Below are positions 57,514-64,000 of a DNA stretch of 64,000 nucleotides, piece after piece. Under the pieces are notes generated by a model. That model was not told where the DNA came from. It saw nothing but the letters and a program-made list of their open reading frames with translations, and did not search any database. Source of the stretch: Variovorax paradoxus (GTDB lineage: Bacteria > Pseudomonadota > Gammaproteobacteria > Burkholderiales > Burkholderiaceae_C); the NCBI RefSeq assembly GCF_018614955.1, contig NZ_JAGGNV010000016.1, forward strand, positions 1 to 64,000, written 5' to 3'. The number at the start of each line of letters is the position of its first letter. The stretch's first letter is position 1. The translations under genes were made by a program, and so were the position numbers.

Positions 57514-58295
57514 ACGCCGTACTTGCAGAGGCCATCGTGCCCGAGCAGCAGGTGGTGCCGGTTCTTCGCGTGAGCGATCTCAGCAAGGCCTACGGCGCCA
57601 TCCAGGCCGTCGGCGGCGTGAGCTTCGAGGTGCGCCCCGGCGAGATCTTCGGCGTGATCGGCCCCAACGGATCGGGCAAGACCACGCTGTTCAACAGCAT
57701 GCTCGGCCAGATCACGCCCGATGCCGGCCGCATCGAGCTCAAGGGCGAGGACGTGACGAAGCTGGGTCCGCTCGAGCTCAACCGGCGCGGCGTCGGCCGC
57801 ACCTTCCAGACGCTGCAGGTTTTCGGCAAGATGACGGTGCGCGAGAACCTGATCGTCGCGGCACAGGAGCACCAGGGCAGCATGTTCAGCCGAATGTTCG
57901 CGCCCGGCGACTCGGGCCTGGGGCCGAAGGCCGACGCGCTGATCGACCAGTTCCGCATCCGCCACGTCGCGAACAAGAAGGCCGGCACGCTCTCCTACGG
58001 CCAGCAGAAGCTGGTGGACATCGGCATGGCCTTCATGAGCGAGCCCGACCTGGTGCTGCTCGACGAGCCCTGCGCAGGCGTCAATCCCAGCCTGGTCGGC
58101 GGACTCTCGACCCTGCTGAAGGATCTGAACCGCACGCGCCGCGGCAGCTTCGTCGTGATCGAGCACAACATGGACTTCGTGATGGACCTGTGCCACCGCA
58201 TCATGGTGATGGTCGAGGGCAAGGTGATGGCGATCGGCACGCCGGCCGAGATCCGCGCCAACAAGCAGGTGCTGGACGCCTATCTCGGGAATTGA
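57510..58295 (+). CDS. HAAT-type ABC importer ATPase, LivG-like
   Basis: This 261-residue ATPase has Walker A GPNGSGKTTLFN, signature LSYGQQKLVDIGMA, Walker B LVLLDEP and the LivG-specific CAGVNPSLVGGLS segment. The H-loop reads VIEHNMDFV, with histidine present. It overlaps the LivM-like gene by ATGA and is 2 bases from the LivF-like gene. The two ATPases form the engine of the importer, and both ATP sites look intact. Confidence 0.89.
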   Translation: MNAVLAEAIVPEQQVVPVLRVSDLSKAYGAIQAVGGVSFEVRPGEIFGVIGPNGSGKTTLFNSMLGQITPDAGRIELKGEDVTKLGPLELNRRGVGRTFQTLQVFGKMTVRENLIVAAQEHQGSMFSRMFAPGDSGLGPKADALIDQFRIRHVANKKAGTLSYGQQKLVDIGMAFMSEPDLVLLDEPCAGVNPSLVGGLSTLLKDLNRTRRGSFVVIEHNMDFVMDLCHRIMVMVEGKVMAIGTPAEIRANKQVLDAYLGN

Positions 58296-58297
58296 TC

Positions 58298-59053
58298 ATG
58301 ACCACCACCGACACCTGCATCGAATTCGACAACGTGCTGGCGGGCTACAAGGATTTCATGATCCTCAACAACCTGTCCTTCAAGGCCAGGCGCGGCAAGA
58401 TCACGCTGCTGCTCGGGCCCAACGGCGCGGGCAAGTCGACCGTGCTCAAGACGCTGTTCGGCCTGCTCAAGGTGCGCAACGGACGGGTCCTGCTCGATGG
58501 CGAGGACATCACCGGCGCCAGTCCGAAGGATCTGCTGGTGAAGCACGGCATCGCCTTCGTGCCGCAGGGGCGCAATCTGTTCGGCCAGTTGACGGCCTAC
58601 GAGAACCTAGAGCTCGGCGGCATCACGCTGGGCATGAAGACCACGCATGAGCGCATCCCCGAAGTGCTCGAGCTGTTCCCGCGCGTGAAGGAGCGCATGA
58701 ACAGCGCGGCTTCTTCGCTCTCGGGCGGCGAGCAGAAGCAGCTCGAGGTCGGCCGTGCGCTGCTGCTGCGGCCCAAGGTGCTCTTGATCGACGAACCCTC
58801 GATCGGCCTGTCGCCGATGGTGGTGCAGGACGTGTTCAGGCTGCTGCGCAAGCTTGCCGACCAGGGCACCACGGTGCTGATGGTCGAGCAGAACGTGAAG
58901 AGCGCGCTGAAGATGGCCGACGAGGCCATCGCGCTCGAATCGGGCCGGCTGGTGCTGCACAAGCCGGCCTCCGAACTGCTGGCCGATCCGAACATCGAGC
59001 GCCTGTTCCTCGGCGGCGCGCATGCCGCCGCGGCGCCGGCCGCCACGGTCTGA
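58298..59053 (+). CDS. HAAT-type ABC importer ATPase, LivF-like
   Basis: This 251-residue ATPase has Walker A GPNGAGKSTVLK, signature LSGGEQKQLEVGRALL, Walker B VLLIDEPSIGLSP and H-loop MVEQNVKSAL, with Gln in place of the usual His as in many LivF proteins. The C-terminus ends in an Ala-rich tail. It is followed after 12 bp by the Gfo/Idh gene with GAGGAGAG as ribosome site, so the operon continues. Confidence 0.89.
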   Translation: MTTTDTCIEFDNVLAGYKDFMILNNLSFKARRGKITLLLGPNGAGKSTVLKTLFGLLKVRNGRVLLDGEDITGASPKDLLVKHGIAFVPQGRNLFGQLTAYENLELGGITLGMKTTHERIPEVLELFPRVKERMNSAASSLSGGEQKQLEVGRALLLRPKVLLIDEPSIGLSPMVVQDVFRLLRKLADQGTTVLMVEQNVKSALKMADEAIALESGRLVLHKPASELLADPNIERLFLGGAHAAAAPAATV

Positions 59054-59065
59054 GGAGAGGGTGCG

Positions 59066-60112
59066 ATGGACAGGAAGCTGCGTCTCGCGATCGCCGGCGC
59101 CGGCCTGATCGGCCGGGCGCATTGGATGCGCATGGTCGCGAACAGCGCCTGCGAATTGATCGGCTTTGCCGACCCGTTCCCGAGCGCGACTGCGCTGGCG
59201 GCCGAGGCCGGCGTGCCGCTGTACCCGGACCTCGACGCGCTGCTGGCCGCGGCGCGGCCCGACGGCGTGGTCCTGGCCACGCCGAACGCGCTGCACGTGC
59301 CCGGTGCGCTGGCCTGCGTGCAAGCCGGCGTGCCGGCGCTGGTCGAGAAGCCGGTGGCCGATTCCCTGGCGGAGGCCGAGCGGCTGGCCGCGGCGGTGGA
59401 AGCCTCGAAAGTACCCGTGCTGGTGGGCCACCACCGGCGCCACAGCGCCGTTCTCGAAGCCGCGCGCGAGACGATCGCCAGCGGCCGCCTCGGCAAGTTG
59501 GTGGCCGTGACGGCCAGCGCCACCTTCCACAAGCCCGACGAGTACTTCGAGGCCGCATGGCGCCGGCAGAAGGGCGGCGGGCCGATCCTGATCAACCTGG
59601 TGCACGAGATCGACAACCTGCGCGCGCTGGTGGGCGAGATCGTCGAAGTGCAGGCCTTCGCTTCCCATGCGGCGCGCGGCTTCGAGGTGGAGGACACGGT
59701 CGCCATCAACCTGCGCTTCGCCAACGGCGCGCTCGGCACCTTCATGCTGTCGGATGCCGCGGCCAGTCCGCGCAGCTGGGAGCAGACCTCGGGCGAGAAC
59801 AAGTCCTACGACCACCATGCGGACCAGGACTGCTACATCATCGCCGGCACGCACGGCTCGCTGCAGGTGCCCACCCTGCGCGTCTTCGAGTACGCCGGTG
59901 CGGCCTCGTGGTTCAACCCTTTGGCACGCGGCAAGATCGATATGCACGAAAGCGATCCGCTCGCGCGCCAGCTCGCTCATTTCTGCGCCGTGGTGCGGCG
60001 CGAAGTGCCGCCCCGTGTCACCGTGCGCGATGCCATGCGCACGCTGGCTGTCACCCTTGCGGTCGCCGAGGCCGCGCATACCGGCCTTCGGGTCGCGATT
60101 CCACCAGGATGA
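59066..60112 (+). CDS. Gfo/Idh/MocA-family oxidoreductase
   Basis: This 348-residue NAD(P)-dependent dehydrogenase has Rossmann motif AIAGAGLIGRAHW, the signature EKPVADSLAEAE with catalytic Lys, and VGHHRRHSAVLEAAR. A second region, INLVHEIDNLRALVG, contains the catalytic His. The family oxidises or reduces sugar and cyclitol ketone/alcohol groups, such as myo-inositol. Its place between the importer and the second shikimate-dehydrogenase homologue suggests that it oxidises a ring hydroxyl of the imported compound. The cofactor and substrate are not evident. It ends in an ATGA overlap with the next gene. Confidence 0.85.
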   Translation: MDRKLRLAIAGAGLIGRAHWMRMVANSACELIGFADPFPSATALAAEAGVPLYPDLDALLAAARPDGVVLATPNALHVPGALACVQAGVPALVEKPVADSLAEAERLAAAVEASKVPVLVGHHRRHSAVLEAARETIASGRLGKLVAVTASATFHKPDEYFEAAWRRQKGGGPILINLVHEIDNLRALVGEIVEVQAFASHAARGFEVEDTVAINLRFANGALGTFMLSDAAASPRSWEQTSGENKSYDHHADQDCYIIAGTHGSLQVPTLRVFEYAGAASWFNPLARGKIDMHESDPLARQLAHFCAVVRREVPPRVTVRDAMRTLAVTLAVAEAAHTGLRVAIPPG

Positions 60113-60951
60113 AGAAGATGATTTCCGGAAAGACCACCCTCATCGCCCACCTCGGCTATCCGACCGAGAGCTTCAAGGCGCCGATGATCTACAACCCCTG
60201 GTTCGAACAGCAGGGCATCGACGCCGTCGTGGTGCCGATGGGCATCAAGGCCGAGGACTATGCGGCTGCCTTCGCATCGCTGTTCCAGCTCACCAACATC
60301 CGCGGCGCGCTCGTCACCATGCCGCACAAGATCACGACCATGGACCTGGTCGACGAGCTGACGCCGGCCGCCCGGATCGCGGGTGCCTGCAACGCGGTGC
60401 TGAAGCGCGCCGACGGCACGCTCGTGGGCGACCAGTTCGACGGCGCCGGCTTCGTGCGCGGCGTGCTGCGCAAGAGCCGCGCGCTCGAAGGCGCGCGCGT
60501 GCTGGTGTCGGGCTGCGGCGGCGTCGGCTCGGCCATCGCCGCCTCGCTGGCCGCGGCCGGTGTCGCGCAGCTCTCGCTCTTCGACGCCAACGCGGCGTCG
60601 GCCAAGGCGCTCGCGGGCCGGCTCACCACGCACCATCCGAAATTGGGCGTAGCCACCGGCTCCAGCGACCCCGCCGGCTACGACGTGGTGGTCAATGCCA
60701 CGCCGCTCGGCATGAAGGAGGGCGATCCGCTACCCTTCGACATCGACCGCATCGCGCCGTCCACCTTCGTCGGCGAGGTCGTGATGAAATCCGAGTACAC
60801 CCCGCTGCTGCGGGCCGCGCGCGACAAGGGCTGCGCGGTCCAGGTCGGCACCGACATGCTGTTCGAAATGATCCCTGCGTACCTCGAATTCTTCGGCTTC
60901 GGCACCGCGACGCCTGAAGACCTGCGGGCCGTCGCGAAGATCGCCTATTGA
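60109..60951 (+). CDS. divergent shikimate-dehydrogenase-family enzyme (copy 2)
   Basis: This 280-residue second AroE homologue has catalytic Lys in TMPHKITTMDL and Asp in VGDQFDGAGF. The Rossmann motif is VLVSGCGGVGSAIA, followed by LFDANAAS with Asp, as in NAD-preferring enzymes. NATPLGMKEGDPLPFD is conserved. As in copy 1 the carboxylate-binding Ser-x-Ser is lost (ESFKAP for the usual HSLSP). The start at 60109 gives an ATGA overlap; an internal ATG lies at 60118. It is only distantly similar to copy 1, so a different step or substrate is likely. Confidence 0.8.
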   Translation: MKKMISGKTTLIAHLGYPTESFKAPMIYNPWFEQQGIDAVVVPMGIKAEDYAAAFASLFQLTNIRGALVTMPHKITTMDLVDELTPAARIAGACNAVLKRADGTLVGDQFDGAGFVRGVLRKSRALEGARVLVSGCGGVGSAIAASLAAAGVAQLSLFDANAASAKALAGRLTTHHPKLGVATGSSDPAGYDVVVNATPLGMKEGDPLPFDIDRIAPSTFVGEVVMKSEYTPLLRAARDKGCAVQVGTDMLFEMIPAYLEFFGFGTATPEDLRAVAKIAY

Positions 60952-60962
60952 GCAAGACGGCC

Positions 60963-62174
60963 ATGAGTATCTTCGAAGGCTTCCTCTCCACATCCGAAAC
61001 CCTGGCCGCGTTCAGCGACCACAACTTCGTCGGCGCGATGCTGCGCTTCGAGGCCGCGCTCGCGCGCGCGCAGGCGGCCGAGGGCCTCATTCCCGAATCG
61101 GCAGCGCATTCGATCGCCGGCAGCTGCAAGGTCGAGTTGTTCGATGTTGCCAAGATCGTGCGCGACAGCGGCCGTGCCGGCAGCGTGGCGATCCCGCTGG
61201 TCAAGAGCCTCAAGGAAGCGGTGGGATTGTTCAATGCCGAGGCGGTGCCCTACGTGCATTTCGGCAGCACCAGCCAGGACGTGATCGACAGCGCGATGGC
61301 GCTGGTCACGCGCGAGGCGGTGGCGCTGGTCGAGGCCGACCTGGTGAAGGCGGCGCAGGCGCTGCTTGCGCATGCCAAGCGCCACGCCGCGACGCCGATC
61401 CTCGCGCGCACGCTGATGCAGCCGGCGTCGGTCACGAGCTTCGGGCTCAAGTGCGCCGGCTGGGCCGCGCCGCTGGTGCGCAGCCGTGCGCGGCTGGCCG
61501 ATGCCGCGCGCCGCGCGCTGCAGCTGCAGCTCGGCGGGGCCGTGGGCACGCTGGCGCAGATGAAGGGGCAGGGGTCGGCGGTGCGGCAGCGCATGGCCGA
61601 GGAGCTGGGCCTGGGCGACCCGGGCGCGACCTGGCACACCCAGCGCGACGAATGGGTCGCGCTCGGCTGCGAGCTGGGCCTCATGGTCGGCAGCCTCGGC
61701 AAGATCGCGAAGGACATCGCGCTCATGGGCCAGTACGAAGTCGGCGAACTGGCCGAGCCCAGCGAGCCCGGGCGCGGCGGCTCCTCGGCGATGCCGCACA
61801 AGCGCAACCCGGTGGCCTCGATGGTGGCGCTGGCGGCCGCGCAGCGCGCGCCGCAGCGCGTGGCCGCCTTGCTGGCCGCGATGCCGCAGGAGCACGAGCG
61901 CGCGCTCGGCGCCTGGCAGGCCGAGCTGGGCGAGTGGCCCCAGCTGCTGATGTCCGCCCACGGCAGCGTGCGCGCGCTGGCCGGCGCCTTGCCCGGCCTG
62001 CAGATCGATGCGGCGCGCATGCGTGCCAACATCGACCGGCTGCGTGCGGAACTTCCGAGCGAAGCCGCGGACGAATGGTTTGATCCGGCACTCGCCGAGC
62101 CGGCCGGCACGATCGCGCTGGCGCAGGTCAAGGCCTTGCAATCTCAACTCGACACACGAAATACTGCACGATGA
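60963..62174 (+). CDS. pcaB: 3-carboxy-cis,cis-muconate cycloisomerase-like lyase
   Basis: This 403-residue protein belongs to the fumarase/aspartase superfamily with the signature GRGGSSAMPHKRNPVA near residue 275 (catalytic Ser loop). HFGSTSQDVIDSAMALV and LARTLMQPASVTSFG are also conserved. CMLE enzymes cyclise 3-carboxymuconate to 4-carboxymuconolactone; the adjacent pcaC- and pcaD-like genes make this the best call. ATG 60963 is preferred to an upstream TTG. The stop overlaps pcaC by ATGA. Confidence 0.85.
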   Translation: MSIFEGFLSTSETLAAFSDHNFVGAMLRFEAALARAQAAEGLIPESAAHSIAGSCKVELFDVAKIVRDSGRAGSVAIPLVKSLKEAVGLFNAEAVPYVHFGSTSQDVIDSAMALVTREAVALVEADLVKAAQALLAHAKRHAATPILARTLMQPASVTSFGLKCAGWAAPLVRSRARLADAARRALQLQLGGAVGTLAQMKGQGSAVRQRMAEELGLGDPGATWHTQRDEWVALGCELGLMVGSLGKIAKDIALMGQYEVGELAEPSEPGRGGSSAMPHKRNPVASMVALAAAQRAPQRVAALLAAMPQEHERALGAWQAELGEWPQLLMSAHGSVRALAGALPGLQIDAARMRANIDRLRAELPSEAADEWFDPALAEPAGTIALAQVKALQSQLDTRNTAR

Positions 62175-62584
62175 CTTCCCCCGACTACGAAGCCGGTCTT
62201 CTCAACCGCCGCCGCATCCTCGGCGACGCCTGGGTCGACAAGTCGCTGGCCAACCGCAATGCCTTCAACAGCGAGTTCCAGGAGCTGATCACGCGCCATG
62301 CATGGAACGACATCTGGGGCCGCCCGGCGCTGGGCGACAAGACACGCCGCTTCATGGTGCTGTCGATGATGCTGGGCATCCACGCGTATGAAGAATTCGC
62401 GATGCACGTGCGCGCCGCGCTCGACGGCCCGCCCGAATCGCGGCTCTCGCCCGAGGAGATCAAGGAAGTGATCATGATGGCCGCCATCTACTGCGGCGTG
62501 CCGGTGGCCAACCACGCCTTCGGCATCGCCACCGGCATCCTGCGCGAGAAAGGCCTGCTCGAAGAACCCAAGGGAAAGCCATGA
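62171..62584 (+). CDS. pcaC: 4-carboxymuconolactone decarboxylase
   Basis: This 137-residue alpha-helical protein has the CMD family core: FQELITRHAWNDIWGRPALGDKTRR, SMMLGIHAYEEFAMHVRAAL and EVIMMAAIYCGVPVANHAFGIA. It decarboxylates 4-carboxymuconolactone to 3-oxoadipate enol-lactone in the protocatechuate branch. The length matches PcaC. It overlaps pcaB and pcaD by ATGA on either side. Confidence 0.92.
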   Translation: MTSPDYEAGLLNRRRILGDAWVDKSLANRNAFNSEFQELITRHAWNDIWGRPALGDKTRRFMVLSMMLGIHAYEEFAMHVRAALDGPPESRLSPEEIKEVIMMAAIYCGVPVANHAFGIATGILREKGLLEEPKGKP

Positions 62585-63345
62585 CCCGACTGAATGTCAT
62601 TCGCGAGGGCGAAGGCCCGATCGTCGTGCTCAGCCATGCGCTGGGCTGCGACCTGCACATGTGGGACGAGGTGGCGGCCGTGCTGGCGCGCGCCCACACC
62701 GTGCTGCGCTACGACCACCGCAACCATGGCGGCTCGGAAGTGGTGCCCGGCCCGTTCAGCCTGCAGGCGCTGGCCGAGGACGCGGCGGCGCTGATCGAGC
62801 GCGAGGCCGAGGGCGAGCCGGTGCACTTCGTCGGCCTCTCGATGGGCGGCATGACCGCGCAGGCGCTGGCGCCGAAGTATCCGCAGCTGCTGAAGAGCGT
62901 CGTGATCGCCAATTCGTCGGCCTACTACCCCGACCAGACACCCTGGCGCACACGCGTCGAGACCGTGCAGGCCCAGGGCGTGGCCGCGATCGCGCCGGGC
63001 GCCTTGGCGCGCTGGCTGACGCCGGCGTACGTGGCCACGCCGGAAGGCACCGAGGCCGCGCGTCGGCTGAACGACACGCTGGTCGGCACCGACGCCGCCG
63101 CCTACATCGCGAGCTGCAACGCGGTGAGCGCGATCGACTTTCGCGAGAGCAACCGTGCGGTCACCACGCCCACGCTGGTGATCGCCGGCCTGCGCGACGA
63201 GGCGACCCCGCTCGCGATGTCCGAGGCGATGGTCGCCGCCATCCCCGGCGCGCGCCTCGCCACCATCGATGCGGCGCACCTGAGCGCGGTCGAGCGGCCG
63301 GTGGAATTCAGCCAGTTGCTGATCGATTTCTGGCGCAGCCTCTGA
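62581..63345 (+). CDS. pcaD: 3-oxoadipate enol-lactonase
   Basis: This 254-residue alpha/beta hydrolase has nucleophile elbow GLSMGGMTAQALA near residue 85, the oxyanion region LSHALGCDLHMWD, and catalytic His in IDAAHLSAVERP near the end. It hydrolyses enol-lactone to 3-oxoadipate. The start overlaps pcaC. No pcaIJ or pcaF genes follow within the window. Confidence 0.9.
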   Translation: MTRLNVIREGEGPIVVLSHALGCDLHMWDEVAAVLARAHTVLRYDHRNHGGSEVVPGPFSLQALAEDAAALIEREAEGEPVHFVGLSMGGMTAQALAPKYPQLLKSVVIANSSAYYPDQTPWRTRVETVQAQGVAAIAPGALARWLTPAYVATPEGTEAARRLNDTLVGTDAAAYIASCNAVSAIDFRESNRAVTTPTLVIAGLRDEATPLAMSEAMVAAIPGARLATIDAAHLSAVERPVEFSQLLIDFWRSL

Positions 63346-63361
63346 CGATGAAGGACCCTTC

Positions 63362-64000
63362 ATGACCGCCCGCCTCAAGATCGATTTCGTATCCGACGTG
63401 TCCTGCCCCTGGTGTGCCGTCGGCCTCGGTGCGCTCGAAGCCGCGCTCGAACACGTGGCGCCCGAGATCAGCGCCGAACTGCATTTCCAGCCCTTCGAGC
63501 TCAATCCGCACATGCCGCCGGAAGGCCAGGATGCATTCGAACACCTGAACCAGAAATACGGCTCCTCGCGCGAGCAGCAGGCGCAGGCGCGCGCAGCGAT
63601 CCGCGCCCGCGGCGCGGCGGTGGGCTTCGAGTTCCGCGAAGAAGGCCGCTCGCGTGTCTACAACACCTTCGATGCGCACCGCCTGTTGCACTGGGCCGAG
63701 CTCGAGGACGGAGCCAAGCAGGTTGCGCTCAAGAAGGCGCTGCTCAAGGCCTGCCACACCGACGGCGAGAACCCCTCCGACCCCGAGCTGCTGGTGCGCC
63801 TGGCCGCCGAAGCGGGCCTCGACCCGCAACGGGCGCGTGCCATCCTGGAGAGCGACGAATACGCGGCGGAAACCCGCGAGCGCGAGCGCCTCTACACCGA
63901 TGCCGGCATCCACTCGGTTCCCGCCATCATCATCAACAACAGGCACCTGATCTCGGGCGGCCAGCCGGTGGAGGTGTTCGAGCGCGCGCTGCGGCAGATT
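63362..64000 (+). CDS. DsbA/FrnE-family thiol oxidoreductase, truncated by window end
   Basis: This frame has no stop before base 64000, and 213 residues are visible. The protein has a thioredoxin-fold N-terminus with SDVSCPWCAVGLGALEAAL (CPWC active site, residues about 15-18). A long helical insertion follows, and the cis-proline region reads GIHSVPAIIINNRHLISGGQP. It resembles FrnE-type DsbA proteins of the cytoplasm and 2-hydroxychromene-2-carboxylate isomerase relatives. AAGGA precedes the ATG. A link to the aromatic operon is suggested only by position, 16 bp after pcaD. Confidence 0.8.
   Translation, partial: MTARLKIDFVSDVSCPWCAVGLGALEAALEHVAPEISAELHFQPFELNPHMPPEGQDAFEHLNQKYGSSREQQAQARAAIRARGAAVGFEFREEGRSRVYNTFDAHRLLHWAELEDGAKQVALKKALLKACHTDGENPSDPELLVRLAAEAGLDPQRARAILESDEYAAETRERERLYTDAGIHSVPAIIINNRHLISGGQPVEVFERALRQI

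Overview
The window is GC-rich, densely coding and arranged in long overlapping operons. The gene content (cydDCABX, MoxR/DUF58/TgpA trio, quinate/protocatechuate-type catabolism, many ABC importers, comamonad-type intergenic repeats) points to a Burkholderiales bacterium of the family Comamonadaceae, most likely Variovorax or a close relative. That assignment is inferred from gene content and style; no rRNA or tRNA gene is present. No prophage, insertion sequence, integrase or CRISPR array was seen.

Layout. 1-2462: an isolated MCE-domain protein with its partner lipoprotein and a cytochrome b561, in sequence that looks less GC-rich than the rest, after a gene-poor stretch that may hold a decayed gene. 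2467-12525: a complete glycerol regulon, glpK and glpR leftward and glpD-glpSTPQUV rightward, closed by a strong terminator; its two ATPases look like an asymmetric pair with one intact and one degenerate ATP site. 12563-19390: a secreted histidine phosphatase, an HD-type hydrolase, MltB, and the TgpA / DUF58 / MoxR set, interrupted by a 550-bp near-palindromic repeat composite. 19465-27528: HDAC-like hydrolase, MscS channel, ETF beta/alpha, an acyl-CoA dehydrogenase, a nitronate monooxygenase-like flavoprotein and an acyltransferase. 27533-36448: a glycosyltransferase, then the cytochrome bd operon cydDCABX with a palindromic operator, and a GbsR/MarR-type regulator with a related site in front of it.

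36546-44182: an ArsR / SRPBCC / ECF sigma / two YCII / MFS operon, chorismate synthase with an MFS gene, and an AbrB-PIN toxin-antitoxin pair behind a palindrome. 44188-49942: a leftward fructose/ribose-type sugar operon (ROK regulator, ATPase, permease, binding protein, PfkB kinase). 50177-64000: an MHS permease, an IclR regulator and a 10.7-kb operon that runs off the window. It carries two divergent NAD-type shikimate-dehydrogenase homologues, a 3-dehydroshikimate-dehydratase-like TIM barrel, a five-gene branched-chain-type ABC importer, a Gfo/Idh/MocA oxidoreductase, pcaB-, pcaC- and pcaD-like genes and a DsbA/FrnE-like gene. The likely role is uptake of a cyclohexane-carboxylate or related cyclitol and its conversion via 3-dehydroshikimate and protocatechuate to 3-oxoadipate. 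pcaGH is not in the window.

The least explained sequence is intergenic. Three copies of a roughly 65-bp hairpin element (two at 17 kb in inverted orientation, one at 35 kb) have different outer stems that remain perfectly paired, which is covariation. A second GC-rich element sits inside the 35-kb copy and recurs immediately before aroC.
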